From the NCBI GenBank assembly GCA_021442155.1, contig CM038216.1, positions 156,411,983 to 156,475,982 on the forward strand: a stretch of DNA of 64,000 nucleotides. Reading direction: 5' to 3'. The translations under genes and the position numbers were made by a program. The stretch comes from Cymbidium sinense. Lineage: Eukaryota; Streptophyta; Magnoliopsida; Asparagales; Orchidaceae. The notes beneath the pieces are model-generated. The model searched no databases, was not told the origin of the DNA, and saw only the letters and a program-made list of their open reading frames with translations. Positions within the stretch are counted from its first letter, which is position 1, and each line of letters opens with the position of its first letter. This document shows, piece after piece, positions 35,783-49,820 of the stretch.

Positions 35783-38700
35783 AATAATTGAATCAATGAG
35801 ATTTATTGATTTATTGAATTCAAGTTGGGAAAGAATTTCACTCTAAGCTAATAAGAGTCAAACCTATGAGATGACGATTTGAAATTTGAGGACAAATCTA
35901 ATTTATATTTATATAGTTGTGTGTGTATAGATGTATAAATTATGAAGGAGATGAATTAGTGAGCCAACTTGATTTAGACGTCATTTGTCACTATTATATT
36001 ATCTTGTAGTTTGAATCCCGCAAAAATCCACTAAGCCCTAGGATTTATTTCAGATTTTTCACGAAATATTCACTTTTTTATTTTCTCCTATTTACAGTGG
36101 GATGTTACTTTTTGCAGTTAAAGAGTTCAAAATATTTCTCTACCAACTCAACTTCTCACTTATAATAAATATAAATATAAATATTACTTATCACTTAATT
36201 TTGCAACTATTTTAAAATAAATAATCTTCAATTATATTTTTTATAGCAAAACACAATAAACACAAGATAACAGTTTACAATGTGGATGCTGCTATTTCAC
36301 AAAACAATTGGTTGTTGTAATGTCCAAGTACTAAGATATTTCTTCTTTCCTAACTATTATAGCATGTAAAGTGAGGAATATTGAATAAACAACTCACTAT
36401 TATATTGAAACACTTTCATTTGATTTGAATTTTTGGATAAATATCACAATAATTAAAATACTTGTTGTAAAATTTAAAATAAAAAAAATTTATTTATGAT
36501 GTGTTTATATGTAGAACATTTTTATAAATATTATAGAATGGAAAATAAAATTGCCCCACTAGACTCAAATAATCTTCGAAATAAACATTATGAAAAAAAA
36601 ATATTTTACTATTTAAATTTTCAAAAAATACTCTAGCTACCTTAGACAAAAAAATCAACAATAAAATGATTTTAAGAAGTTAACATCGCAAATCCATGGA
36701 GATTATTTTATCATTTAGTTGTCGTGATATTAAGATAACTAGTGAGGATTTAAACCCTAGTGTCCATAATCGAATGAATTTAGGCTGCTATTAAATTTTT
36801 TGATAATCACAATTATGATTTAATATGATATAATAATATTTAAATATATTTTTGGCAAATTTGTATACTAATTTTTAGATCTTGGATTGTTTGTAGATGA
36901 CCTATAGATCAAGAGGTTTATTGAAGAACTTTTGTGAGACTTCTTGAATTTTATTAGATTTTGAGCTCTAAGTTTAAACTATCTATTTGAATCCTTTGAG
37001 TTATTAACAAAAGACTCTTTCATATTGACTTAGACTCCCTCTTTCACTCTATTCAACTTGCCCAAGCATTTTGGACATTTATTATAATAACATCGGAGTT
37101 CTTCAATAAGCTTCCTGACATATATTTATAAGATTTGATGGCTTAGAAATGGCTAGAACATGAATAACAAACAAAAGAAACCCAAGCACACACGATTGGT
37201 GTCTTTTATATGGACAAGTGTACATGCCCTTATTTGATAGTGAAGATGATCCTTCATTGATGGGGCCTTTCATAGGGAGCAACTTATTGGGTCATGGGCA
37301 ATGGGCAAGTGTGGTCAATGAGTCCTTATTATATGTTGTGCCTTCAACAAGTAGGTGCAACAATTCAGTTTTCAATTTGTTTGATTTATTTCTATTTATG
37401 TTCTTAGCTAGTACTAATATTATTAGTTTGCTTCTCCATATGGTAGGTGGGGCAATTCAATGTTGTCATTATTTTAAACTATTTCTCTCTTTATTTTTAT
37501 ATTCTTATACAAGTATATTATTTTCCCAACTATTCATTTATATGAGTGCATTATGGTTGCTTCGAGGAAGTGTGGAGTAAACTAGTCCTTAAATGTGGTC
37601 ACAATACTAGTAGATATGGTTTTCATGGGCTATTATGGCAATCTAAACTTCACTTTGTGACTTTCTCATAAGGATATGAGGCTCAACACATTATACCAAG
37701 ATATGTCTTGCATTCTTTTGATCATGTTGACATTAAAAAATCAATATGCATTGACCATATGTCCTCCTTGAATACTAAAGTATGATTTAACATATCCAAT
37801 TAGATTGTGCATAGTGAAGCCTCAAGAGAAACCACTATGGAGGGTATATTTGTAAATCTTTCTTATATAATAAGTTTGACTCTAGTAAGCCTTATGATAG
37901 ACCCCCCTTACTACTTGAGTTCAACCATTTCTTATTGGATGTGAGAGTTTGATTTAAGCAATTAATATATCTTAATTATTCAATTTTTTTATATAAACAA
38001 ACATAAGATTTTGATGATTAGCTTACCCTTCCCTAAAATAAATTTAGGGGATTTGAACTATGGTTGAGTCAATGGTATGTATATTTACCCTACTTAAATC
38101 CTATTTAGATTATTACTCCATTTAGTCTAATTAACCAATTAGCATTCAACCTTTGGTTGTTTCTATTATGGTCATGAACAAATTGACCAGTAGAATCCTT
38201 TAATACAACCTAGTCAAATCTGAGGCTAAGAGAGTCAATTAAGCCTAATTTTGGTTGTTTTATGATTGAATTAAAATTAAGTAATTTGAGCTCACCTAAA
38301 CTAGCTAATAGAGGAGTTCATATGCTATTATTATGCTAATATTAGATAGTTAACCAAATTGACCTAAACTAACCTAATTTAGTCAATTTGATCAAATTGA
38401 CCATAATCATCAAATTACTTAGACTAATTGGACATATATAATTTTTATTATTTCCTTTTAAAATTTTAAATATGTTTATATACATATAAGTATTTTAATT
38501 TTATCATTATTTTTATTATATTTATAAATTTTTATTTTTTATTTGTAAGATTATTTTTATAGTTTTGTTCCCTCTTTTCTATTTTTATATTATATTGTAT
38601 TGCATTCTTATCCTCTTTCATCTTTTTATGAGAATATTTGTGATTGCATGAACTCCCTCGTGCATTTCTAATTTATTATGCCCTGAGTATATTCTCTAAT

Positions 38701-39190
38701 ACATTTGATCATTTTATATAAATTTAGCATGTTAGATACTTAAAGGAATACTATTTGACAAATTTAAGGAATTTTAGAGTAATTTCACATTAAATTACAT
38801 TCATTTTTTGTTGTTAAAATCATATTTAACCTCTTTGATGATCATTTTCATTCAAATCATCATTGATTGTAATTTTAATGTCGTTGAATGTGACTAAAGG
38901 TTGATGCATCATCGATCAAATCTACTTTTATAATCAATAGTTCTATATCAAATAGTTTTTAAAAAAATATGTTGATGCAAAAATATCAAATGATTGGTCT
39001 TAACCCATTTACTTAACTTTTTGTATTAAAAATGGAATTAACCCAATTATTTAGACCAATTGCCTATATTTCCTTATTAATACCTTAATAGTGGTAATAA
39101 TATTATTAGTTTTAATTAAGTCATGCATTGTTAAAAAGAAAATGACAAATGAGTCCTATAGAATGTTTACCTAGATATATATATATATAT
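35783..39190. other. Unclassified AT-rich spacer
   Basis: No recognisable gene. The longest open frame (37,218-37,580, +, 120 codons) has a hydrophobic, low-complexity C-terminal half and no family resemblance. 38,040-38,420 has block-B-like texture (aaattgacctaaactaacct). The stretch ends in an (AT)n run at about 39,171-39,190, against which the copia LTR abuts. Confidence 0.45.
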
Positions 39191-41956
39191 TGTTACTTAG
39201 TTATAGCACCTAAAAGGTGGGGGTGAATTGGGTTTTAAAAATAAATTTTAATAAATTTAATTTTATCTCTTGTAGAAGACTTAAATATTTAATAATAATG
39301 CTTTAGTGAAATGAAGCAACAGAAAAAGCAATAATAGAAAAGTAAAGAAAGTGAACATATTGATATTTACGTGGTTCAACCAAACCTCAAAAATCAGACT
39401 ACATCCATGCCTAGCCACCGAGGCTAGAAATTTACTAAACCAAAGTTGAGATTACAGTAAATCTCCCATTCTCTCCTTCATGTATTGGTACAATCCAACA
39501 TGTACTCTTCTTAATGGGAAAGTACAATAACATGTACTTTCCTTAAAGCAACTACAACCCAACAAAAATCAAGACAAGGCAAAGAGAAAGATACATGTCT
39601 AACTCTCAATTTTGAAATGATTTTGCACTCACAACCCAATCTATACTAATAATAAGGCAATTGAATATTATTGAAAAGAGAGCACCCTTTAACTTTAAAT
39701 GAAATTAAAACAAGATCTTCAATCAAATATTTAATGCAATTAAGTAACTTAATATTGCTTGAATGATCTTTAAAAAAGTTTGAAATGATTTTCTTGATTT
39801 ACTTTGAAATGCAAACTAAACTTTACTTTGAATTCTTTTTCACACAAGCTAACTTTTATACAAATGATAAATGTATTTGTAATTGAAATAATTAGACAAT
39901 CACATGAATAAAGATTTGAATGATACCATAAGAAAGATATCACATAACATATACATAAACCAATTGAAGACAAGTAATCAACAAGTACAAAATAATTAAT
40001 GCAAGAGGTAGAGTGGTCGGCCAAATAGAAAATGAAATTAAATAAGATGTTAAGCACAATCAAATTTAACCAACCTATATGAATCTTTAAACCAAAGGGA
40101 TAAACAATGGATATTCAAATGATTAAGCACTAGGAAATTAAAAACCTTTAAAAAAGACTTTAGCCAAACAAGAAATAAAAGGATTATCCAATGATTAAGC
40201 ACAAAATAAATTGATCTCCTTATGTTAGCTTTAGACAAATAAGAAATTAAAGGATTATCAAGTAGTTATGTCTAAAAAAAATTGATCTTCTTATATTTGT
40301 TCTTGGTCAAACAAGAGCTAAAGGTTATGAGGTTAATGAACACAAGATAATTTAAATAACCTTGTAAACTTCAAAGCCAAGAAAATAAAATAAAATAAGT
40401 ATAACTACTTTGCACCTTAAAAATTCAAGACCAATGCTATGATGCTTTCGATCAAGGGAGGAAACACACAAAACCTTCACTTTTACCAATCAATATTCAA
40501 TCCAAATAAATGTCCAAGGTAAATAGAACAATGATGAGAAATGCTTGCACTTGAAACACCAAAAATCTCCAAGTATTTGCTTTAACAAGGATTGTTCAAG
40601 GTAGAGAGGATGAGTAAGAGAGGAAGAGAGAATTTCAGCTTTTCTTAGTACCTTTTTTAAGCTGAAATAAGACTTTTAAATAGATGAGAGAGGAGTCTAG
40701 GGTCAACCAAAATTGATTCAATAAGAGGGAAATTGAATTGACATCAATTTGAATTTCAAATTCAAAAGAATAAAGATCACCCAAGGAGATCTTCAAAGGC
40801 TCCTTTACAAAAAAATTTCAACCCAATATGGAATGTTTTCTATGTGATTCATGGCTAAAGATATAGGAGATCCCATAGGAAATTCGGCCAAGGAGATTTA
40901 AACATGAAGGAGGGAGTTTTGAATAAAATAAATCCATGGAAAATCACTTCAATAATTTAAGCCAAATGGGTTTCCCAAAATAAGAAACTCTCAAAATAAT
41001 GCATGAATCAATTTAGATCAAAGATGATTATATTATATACTTATTAAATTTTTATATAATATATAAATTTATTAAACTCAAAGCAAAGTGGTCGGCCCCC
41101 TAAAACTTTCCTAAAATAGATCAAATTAAAAAAGGAATTATTTTAAAAAAGAGAGATGATTTGAATTTAAATTTAAAATAACTTGTAATAAAGTAATTCG
41201 GCTCAAAATAATCATAACTAATCATGATTGGGACGTTCAACATATTCCATTAAAAAATTGATTTGATTTAGCAAGTATATGTCATGCATAAAGAAGTTTG
41301 AATTAAAGAATAATTCAAAATAGTTCAAATTCAGAAATTTAAATAAATAAAATTTTAAAATATGTAAAATAAGGGAATATAATATGGAGATATTTTGAAT
41401 GAACTTCACACATTGTATTACACGAAATTAATTAAAAATTTTGGCTAAGATGAAAATGATAATAGGAGAGAGAATAAGAGGAAAAAAAGGATAATTTTAG
41501 GATAATTCAATTTTCATGCACTACAAATATGAATAAATATTAAAAATGGCATTAAAATGATTTATTAAAGTTTAAACATAATTTATCTTGCTTGAACACA
41601 CATTTAATGGAACTTATTTCATGCATTTAGTTCATACTATCCAAAATGAATAACTTAATGAGTAATTGTAATATTAAGATATAGACAAATATAAATAATT
41701 TTAGAATGATAAAATTAAAATTGAATGAACCATTTATTTTATCTTAGTAAATTTTCATTTGCCTTAATATAGTAATTCCTAGAAGAATTTTCAGCTAGTC
41801 TAGGTCCAGTAGCTTTAGCAATTTGATATAACTGAAGAAGCAGGAGCTGAAGAATTTTTCCTACACACTTGAATTTAACTTGATTAGTAGCATTTGAACA
41901 TGTGTTTGTTATCATCAAAATTAATATCATATGATATGGGGCTCATGAAGTCAACA
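39191..41956 (-). repeat. 3' LTR of the copia element (plus-strand left)
   Basis: On the plus strand it starts TGTTACTTAG and ends GAAGTCAACA. About 2,766 bases, collinear with 46,952-49,710. Several open frames within it have counterparts in the other LTR and are composition artefacts. Confidence 0.88.
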
Positions 41957-41960
41957 ATAT

Positions 41961-41970
41961 CCCCTTTTTT
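41961..41970 (-). other. Polypurine tract of the copia element
   Basis: On the minus strand AAAAAAGGGG, preceded by TTTGTCATCAT and followed by ATAT and the LTR start TGTTGAC. This matches the well-known copia context TTGTCATCAAAAAGGGGG just before the 3' LTR. Confidence 0.8.
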
Positions 41971-42303
41971 ATGATGACAAATATATGTTGGTTAAATAGT
42001 GATGAAAGTGCAAAGTGACCTTTCATCAACTTTTGAAAATATAATTTGTAATAAAGAAAATTTATAGCAAGTAAATAAACAAAATATTAAACATTTAAAC
42101 ATTGTTAAGCATAATAAAGCATGAATATAACATGAGTATATAACATGAAAAGGCTCCCCCTAAAACTATGCATTATAAAGAGAAAGAAAATCAACATACT
42201 ATTTTCTCCCCCTTTTGACAACATCAAAAAGGTTTAACCATGAGCAATAATAAAATTACATGCTAGGATATAACATACCTAACATGCATTTTAGGGTACA
42301 AAA

Positions 42304-45290
42304 TCATTCTTCAGGTAATGGTTTAGTAAGAATGTTTGCAATTTGTAAATCTGTGCTAATAAATTCAATATTCACATCACCTTTACTCATATGATCGTGA
42401 ATAAAGTCATGTCTAACTTCTATGTGTTTAGTTCTAGAGTGTTGGATAGGATTTTTTGTCAAACAAATTTTAGTAGTATTATCACACTTAATAGAAATGT
42501 GATCTAGCATAATTCAAAAATTTTCTAATTGTTCCTTCAACCAATGAACATGAGCAACATAGCTTCCAATAGCTATATACTCAAACTTGCTTGAGAAAGA
42601 GCAATGAAGTTCTGCTTTCTATAAGACCAAGATACTAATGATGATCCTAAAATTGACATGTTCTTGATTTTATTTTCATATCTACTTTACATTTTGTAAA
42701 GTCAGCATCAGAATAAGCAATTAAGTCACATGAAAGTGAATTTTTAGGATATCACAAACCTAATCTAAAAGTGCCAATTAAATAATAAAAGATACGCTTA
42801 ATAACAATTAAATGATATTCTTTTGGAGCAGCCTGAAACTGAGCACATAAACATACAACAAACATAATATCAGGCCTACTAGCAACAAGATACAAAAGAG
42901 AACCAATCATATTTCTACAAAGTTTTTGATCAACTAATTTTCCTCACTCATCTAAATTAAGTTTAGTAGAGGGGCTCATGAGAGTCTTACTAGTTTTAAA
43001 ATTTTTTTATATCAAATTTATCTATCAAGTTATTGATATACTTAGTTTGACAGATAAAAGTGTCTTTTTCTAGTTGTTTTACTTAAAATCCTAAGAAAAA
43101 TTGAGTTCACCTATCATGCTCATCTTAAATTCTTTGGATATAAAATATGAAAACTTGGCATATAAAGATTCATTTGTAATACCAAATAAAATGTCATCCA
43201 CATAAATCTAAGTAATTATGAAATCATCTCCTAAATTCTTAAGGAATAGGGTGGTATCTACTCTACCCTTCCTAAAATCATGATCTATAAGAAAGCTACT
43301 CAATCTATCATAACAAGCTCTAGGAGTTTATTTCAATCCATTCAATGCTTTCTTCAATTTAAAACATGATCCATAAATTGCACATTTTCAAAATTAGGAG
43401 GTTGTTCTACAAAGACATCTTGATCTATAAAGCCATTTAAAAATGCACTTTTTACATCTATTTGAAATAATTTAAAACCTCTAATAGGCATAGGCAAGGA
43501 GAAATCTAATAGCTTCTAATCTAGCTATAGGGGCAAAAGATTCTTTAAAATCTATCCCTTCAATCTGAGTATATCCTTGTGTAACCAATCTAGCCTTATT
43601 TCTAACAATGTGTCCCGAATCATCTAACTTATTCGTAAACACCCATTTGGTTCCTATAGAATTTTGATCTTGAGGTCTAGGAACTAGTTCCCACACATCA
43701 TTTCTAACAAACTACTTTAATGCTTCATCCATAGCTACGATCCAATAGTGATCCTCCAAGGCTTCATTTATTGATTTTGGTTCAATCTTAGATGAGAATA
43801 CATAATGATTTATCATTTCTTTAGATTTTCTTCTATTTCTAACTCCTTGAGAAGGGTCTCCAATAATGAAGTCTTTTGGATGATTCTAATGAATTTTCAA
43901 TCTTTAGGTAAAGAATCATTTATAATTTCTTCCAAACATATTTTCTTAAATTCATCTACCTATTCTTCAATTACATCATCTTTAATAGGATCTATATGAT
44001 TTTCATCAAATATGACATGTATTGATTCCTCAACAAACAATTTTCTTTTATTATAAACTTTATAAGATCTACTATTCAAAGAATGTCCTAAAAGAATACC
44101 ATCATTAGATTTACTATAAAACTTTTCTAAAGATTCTTTACCATTATTCAAAATGAAGCATTTACAACCAAAGATATGAAAGTAATTAATCTTAGATTTC
44201 ATTCCAAAGAATAACTCATAAGGGGTCTATTTTAAAATAGATCTCAAGTAAACATGATTCATAACATAGCATGCAGTGTTAATAGCTTTTGCCCAAAAAT
44301 ACTTAGGCAACTTATAATCATAAAGCATAGCTCTACTCAATTCAATTAAAATTCTATTTTTTTTCTTTTAACAACACCATTTTGCTGAGGGGTTCTAGGA
44401 GCAAAAATTATGTTTAATACCAAATTCATCATAAAAATTTCCAAAATTTTTATTTTCAAATTCATCATTGCGATCAGATTGAATTTTACTAACAATAAAA
44501 TTTTTATCTTGTTGAATATGCTTAAAAGTTTTCTAAAATGTTCAAAAGCATCATTTTTACAAATTAAAAATATAACCCAAGTAAATCCTGAATAATCATC
44601 AATGAAGTTTGCACCTAAACTAGTAATGCTAACATGACCAAATAAATCCATATGCAATAATTCCAAAGGTCTAGTGGTAGAAACAATATTTTTATTTTTG
44701 AAAAAATGTTTAGAATGTTTTTCATGAATACATGCATCACAAATACAATCAAAATGAAATTTCATTTTAGGTAAACCATCAACAAGATCAAGTTTTGCAA
44801 TTTTGTTTAACGAATGCATGTTAATGTGACATAACCATTTACGCTATAACCAAACATCATCAAGTAAACTTTTGAAATAAAGTAAATTTTAATTTATATT
44901 ACTTGTATTTTCAAATTTAATAAGGTAAATGTTTTTTTATCTATGACCAATAAGCAAAATAGTTTCCTTATTTCTAATAGTACAGAAAGATGCATAAAAT
45001 TCAACATTAAATCTTTTGTTGTATAATTGATTAATGAAAATAAGATTATGCTTTAAACCTTCAACAAAGTAAACTCTATCTAAAGTAATTAAAATCCTTA
45101 AAAATAGAACCAACTTTAATTATCTTTCCTTTAACATTATCACTATAAACTACAAAACCTTCTTCACAAGGTTCTAAAGTAGAAATTTTAGATTTATGAC
45201 TTGCCATATGTCTTGAACATTCATTGTCCAAGTATCACATGCCTTCTTTGATTTTTCTTTGAAGGCACTCCTACAATATAAAATCAGGGG
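42304..45290 (-). pseudogene. pol: pol pseudogene of the copia element (INT, RT, RH)
   Basis: Integrase: zinc-binding region near 44,700-44,860 (MHSLNKIAKL, CDACIHEKH); catalytic region with HMDLFG, DDYSGFTW, a second Asp in QSDRNDEFENK (about 44,470), and PQQNGVVKRK, where the family has E in VVERK. The Lys codon is at 44,367-44,369. The integrase C-terminal part is at 43,960-44,202 (YFHIFGCKCFILN, DGILLGHS). RT: MWELVPRP through [16 protein letters not shown] and [11 protein letters not shown] at 43,481-43,696; YVDD at 43,193-43,204. RNase H tail at 42,304-42,510 (NPIQHSRTKHIEVRHDFI, ILTKPLPE). Frames are broken repeatedly. Confidence 0.85.
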
Positions 45291-45297
45291 TCAACTT

Positions 45298-46949
45298 TTA
45301 AAACCCAAACATGTTTGGGTCCACAACTAATGAATGATGTGTTGTATGTGTAGCTATTTTATCTTTAGGCATCCAATTAAATTTTGAATTAGGAAATGAT
45401 TGAGATTTTCTTGCATGACAATCAAAAGATACATGCCCCTTTTTATTACAAAAATTACTTGTAACATTTGTATTTGCATAAAGTCTAAATTTAAATGATC
45501 TTGATGCATCTAATGACTTATGTCCAACAAATGGAATATGTGAATATAATCTACTACAAGAATCTAATTTTGCATTAAGTAATAAATTTTCCTTTTTCAA
45601 CTTCTCCACAAGTGTTGATTGATCTAATAATGCATCATTCTTAGACTTTGATTCAAAACACTCTTTTTCTAAAGATGAAGCATGCATTTCTAAAATTTTC
45701 TTTTCTTTTACTAACCTATTGAATTTTCTTTTCATTTTTTTATATTCATGTGCTAATTTATTGAATGCATTATTTAATTCTTCATAAGAAATATCTTCAC
45801 ATATCTCACTTGTAGATCCACATCACCATAAGACATATATTTACTTCTTCCTCAGTTATCACTTGATTCTTCTTAGAGTTTGCCCAAAGTGTTATTTTCT
45901 TTTTCTTCTAAGGTTTTTTATTTTTTTCAAGACTTCTTTCTTTCAGCTTTTCCTTTTTTAGCTAAGTTTGGACACTCACCTCTTATATGTCTAAGCTTTT
46001 TGCAATTGAAACATACAATTCTTTCTCCTGCATTCAATCTTTTAGTAGGTAGTTTATGTACTTCAGATTTTCCATACCTGTGTTTTTTCTTTCTGATCAT
46101 ATTTCCTAGCCTTTTTGAAAGCAAAGCAACCTCATCACTATCAATATTTGAACATGAAGAATTATCTTCACAATTATCTTCCACTTGCAAAGCAATTAAT
46201 TTTTCTTTCTCTTTCTTTTGGAAAGAGTAATTTTCATCCCTTTGTGCAATAACCTATCAATATGCTATCAAAGAACCAAGAAGTTGATCAAGTGTATAAG
46301 TAGTAAAATCCTTAGCTTCACTAATAGTAGTAATTTTTGCTTCCTAATCTTTTTGAAGGCATCTTAAAATTTTATAAATAAAATCTTGATTTTTATACTT
46401 TCTTCCAAGTGAATGCAAGGTATTTATAATTTTCATGAATCGAGTATACATATCAGAAATACTTTCATTCGGTAACATGCAAAATAATTCATATTCAAAT
46501 ACTAACCTATTTATGTGAGCATCTTTAACTTTGTTAGTACCTTCATAAGTAAAAATCAGTTTATCCCATAATTCTTTTGCAGTAGTAAGCAAGGAAATTC
46601 TCATGTAGTCATTGAGAAGTAAAGCACAATAAACAATGTTACAAGCCTTTGCATTTAGTTTATCCAATTCTTTTTTAGAAGTAGAACATTCATCAAAAGG
46701 TTAATCAACTTTAAACCATTCATATCAACAGTGGTGATACTGGCGTGTCAACATATGCCACATTCTAGAATCTTGTCCACGAATAAAAGTACTAATGCAA
46801 TTTTTCCAATAATCAAATGGAACATTACCAAGTAAAGGTGGTTTATATGTAAAATGTCCATCAGGTAGTGTACCTTTAGGGAAAACTTGGGTCATATCAA
46901 TCAAACTCATTGATGTTAAGCCGTAAATTGAGTCGAGGTTCTGGTACAT
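45298..46949 (-). pseudogene. gag: gag pseudogene of the copia element
   Basis: The N-terminal part at 46,725-46,949 includes PPLLGNVPFDYWKN, the usual start of copia gag. The UBN2-type capsid region at 46,344-46,667 has LWDKLIFTYEGTNKVKDAHI and MYTRFMKIINTLHSLGRKY. The zinc knuckle CFNCKKLRHIRGEC (C-x2-C-x4-H-x4-C) lies in 45,927-46,190. A coiled-coil segment (45,500-45,735) is followed by a second finger, NFCNKKGHVSFDC, that lacks its first Cys, and a WMPK motif. Frameshifts separate the parts. Confidence 0.82.
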
Positions 46950-46950
46950 A
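46935..46950 (-). other. Decayed primer-binding site of the copia element
   Basis: Immediately inside the 5' LTR, the minus strand reads TGTACCAGAACCTCGA. The Met-tRNA-type site common in copia elements is TGGTATCAGAGC; one base is deleted and two are C/T or G/A changes. The position and partial match make it likely. Confidence 0.5.
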
Positions 46951-46951
46951 T

Positions 46952-49710
46952 TGTTACTATAAAACCCAAGAGGGGATAGTGAATTGGGTTTTAAAATAAA
47001 ATTTAGAAAATTTCATTTTATATTTTGTAGAAGACTTAAATATTTAATAATAATGCTTTAGTGAAATGAAGCAAAAGAAAAAGTAATACAAGAAAAATAA
47101 AGTGTAGAAAAGTAAAGAAAGAGAATATAGAGATTTTTATGTGGTTCGGCCAAACACCAAAATTGGCCTACATCCACGCCTAACCATCTTGGATAGAAAT
47201 TCACTAAATCAAAGTTGAGATTATAGTAAATCTCATGTACTCTCTTTCAGGAAAGCACATGTACTCTTCTTAATGGGCAAGTATAACCCAACACGTACTT
47301 TCCTTAAAGTACATCCCAACAAGAAATCAAGACAAGGCAAAGAGAAAGATACAAGTCTAACTCTCACTTTTAAAATATTTTTTGCACTCACAACCCAATC
47401 TATACTAATATTAAGGAAATTGAATATTAATGAAAAAGAGAGCTTACTTTAAATTTAAATGAATTTAAAACAAGATCTTCAATCAAATATTTAATGCAAT
47501 TAAATAATGTTGCTTGAATGATCTTTATAAAAGTTTGAAATGATTTTCTTGAATAACTTTGAAATGCAAACTAAAATGCAATCACAAAATTTTACTTTGA
47601 ATTCTTTTTCACACAAGCTAACTTTAATTCAAATGATAAATGTATTTGCAATTGGAATAGCTAATCAATCACTTGAATAAAGATTTGAATGATACCATAA
47701 GAAAGCTATCACATAACATATACATAAACCAATTGATGACAAAGTAATCAAAAAGCTTAAAATAATTTATGCAAGAGGTGGAGTGGTCAGTCAAATAAAA
47801 AATGAAATGAAATAAGATGTTAACCACAATCAAATTTAACCAACCTATATGAATCTTTAAGCAAGGGATAAACAATGAATATTCAAATGATTAATCTCTA
47901 GGAATTTAAAATCTTTGAAAAGACATCAGCCAAATTAGAAACAAAAGGATTATCCAATGATTAAGCATAAAATAAATTGATCTCTTTATGTTAGCTTTAA
48001 GCCAAACAAGAAATCAAAGGATTATCAAGTAGTTAAGTCTAAAAAAAATTGGATCTTCTTATGTTTGTTCTTGGTCAAACAAGAGCTAAATGTTATGATG
48101 AATGAACATAAGATAATTTAAATAGCCTTATAAACTTCAAAGCTGAGAAGAAATAAAAGAAGTATAAGTACTTAGCACTATAGAAATTCAAGACCATTGC
48201 TATGGTGCTTTTGGCCAAGGGAGGAAACACGCCAAGCCTTCACTTTTCTCAATCAATATTCAAGCCAAATAAATGTCCAAGGGAAAGAGAAGAATGATGA
48301 GGAATGCTTGCATTTGAATCACCAAAATCTCCAAGTATTTGCTTTAGCAAGGATTGGCTAAGGTGGAGAGGATGAGCAAGAGAGCAAGAGAGCACGAGAG
48401 AATTTCAGCTTTATTTTCTTAATCCTTTATAAGTTGAAATAAGACTCTTAAATAGATGAGGAAGGAGTCTAAGGTTGGTCAAAAACGGATCCAATGATAG
48501 ATAAATTGATTTTATGTCAATTTGAATTTCAAATTCAAAGGAATAAGGATCTAGGAGATCTTCAATAGGCTCCTTTACAAATTTATTTCAACCCAATATG
48601 AAATGTTTGCTATGTGATTCATAGATAAAGATAGGAGATCCCATAGGAAATTTGGCCAAGGAGATTTAAACATGAAGGAGGGAGTTTTGAATAAAATAAA
48701 TCCATGGAAAATCACTTCAATAATTTTGATAAAATAAGAAATTCTCAAAATAATGCATGAATCAATTTAGATGAAGGCTGATTGTATTATATACTTATTG
48801 AATGTTTAAATAAAATATACATTTATTAAATTGAAAGTAAAGTGGTCGGCTCCCTAAAATTTTCCTAAAATAGGTCAAATAAAAAAAATTATTTTGAAAA
48901 AGAAGGAAGATTCGAATTTAAAAGTTAAATAAGTTGAATAAATTAATTAGGCTCTAAATAATCATAATTAATCATGCTTGGGATTTTCAATATATTCCAT
49001 AAAAAATTGAATTGATTTTGCAAGTATATGCCATGCATAAAGAAGTTTGAAATAAAGAATAATTCAAAATAATTCAAATTCAGAAATTCAAATAAATGAA
49101 TTTTTAAAACATGAAAATGAAGGAATATAGTATGGAAATATTTTGAACAAACTTCACACATTTATTACACAAAATGCATTAAAATATTCGGCCAAAACAA
49201 TGTGACGAGGAAAATGATAATAGGAGAGAGAATAAGAGGAAAAAAGAATAATTTTAGGATAATTTAATTTTCATGCACTAAAAATATGAATAAATATTAT
49301 GAATGACATGAAAATGATTTATTAAAGTTTTAACATAATTTATCTTGCTTGACCACACATTTAATGGAACCTATTTCATGCATTTGGTTCATACTATCCA
49401 AAATGAATAACTTAATGAATAATTACAATATAAGATATAGACAAATATAAATAATTTTATAATGATAAAGTAAAATTGAATGAACCATTTATTTTATCTT
49501 AGTGAGCTGTACATTTGCCTTAATAAAGTAATTCCTAGGAAAATTTTTACCCAGTCTATGTCCAGTAGCTTTAGCAATTTGATATAACTAAAGAACGAGG
49601 AGCTGAAGAATTTTTCCTGTACACTTGAATTTAACTTAATTAGTAGCATTTGAATATGTGTTTGTTATCATCAAAATTAATATCATATGAGATGGCTCAT
49701 GAAGTCAACA
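46952..49710 (-). repeat. 5' LTR of the copia element (plus-strand right)
   Basis: On the plus strand it starts TGTTACTATA and ends GAAGTCAACA, about 2,759 bases. It differs from the other LTR by scattered substitutions and small indels, so the insertion is not recent. Confidence 0.88.
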
Positions 49711-49721
49711 CACGCACACAT

Positions 49722-49726
<5 letters not shown>

Positions 49727-49800
<74 letters not shown>

Positions 49801-49820
49801 AGAGAGCGAGAGAGAGAGCT
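49727..49820. repeat. (TA)n microsatellite followed by (GA)n
   Basis: About 35 TA units to 49,798, then agagagcgagagagag, directly right of the copia element. An (AT)n run also flanks the element on the left (39,171-39,190). Confidence 0.95.

Larger units (their letters stand above)
39191..49710 (-). mobile_element. Full-length Ty1/copia element, SIRE/Maximus-like, degenerate
   Basis: About 10.5 kb, two LTRs of about 2.76 kb, coding on the minus strand in the order gag, (PR), INT, RT, RH, which is diagnostic for copia. A polypurine tract and a decayed Met-tRNA-type primer-binding site sit at the expected places. The long gag with a coiled coil and zinc knuckles and the LTR sentence with tacgtggttc-gcc recall SIRE/Maximus elements; the clade is an inference. 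No 5-base target duplication is evident: the left flank is (AT)n and the right flank is cacgcacaca, then (TA)n. All genes carry stops and frameshifts. Confidence 0.88.

Noticed and set aside
37218..37580. Open frame of 120 codons on the plus strand
   Set aside because: The C-terminal half is a hydrophobic low-complexity run typical of T-rich DNA, no domain is recognisable, and it has no neighbours or supporting signals.
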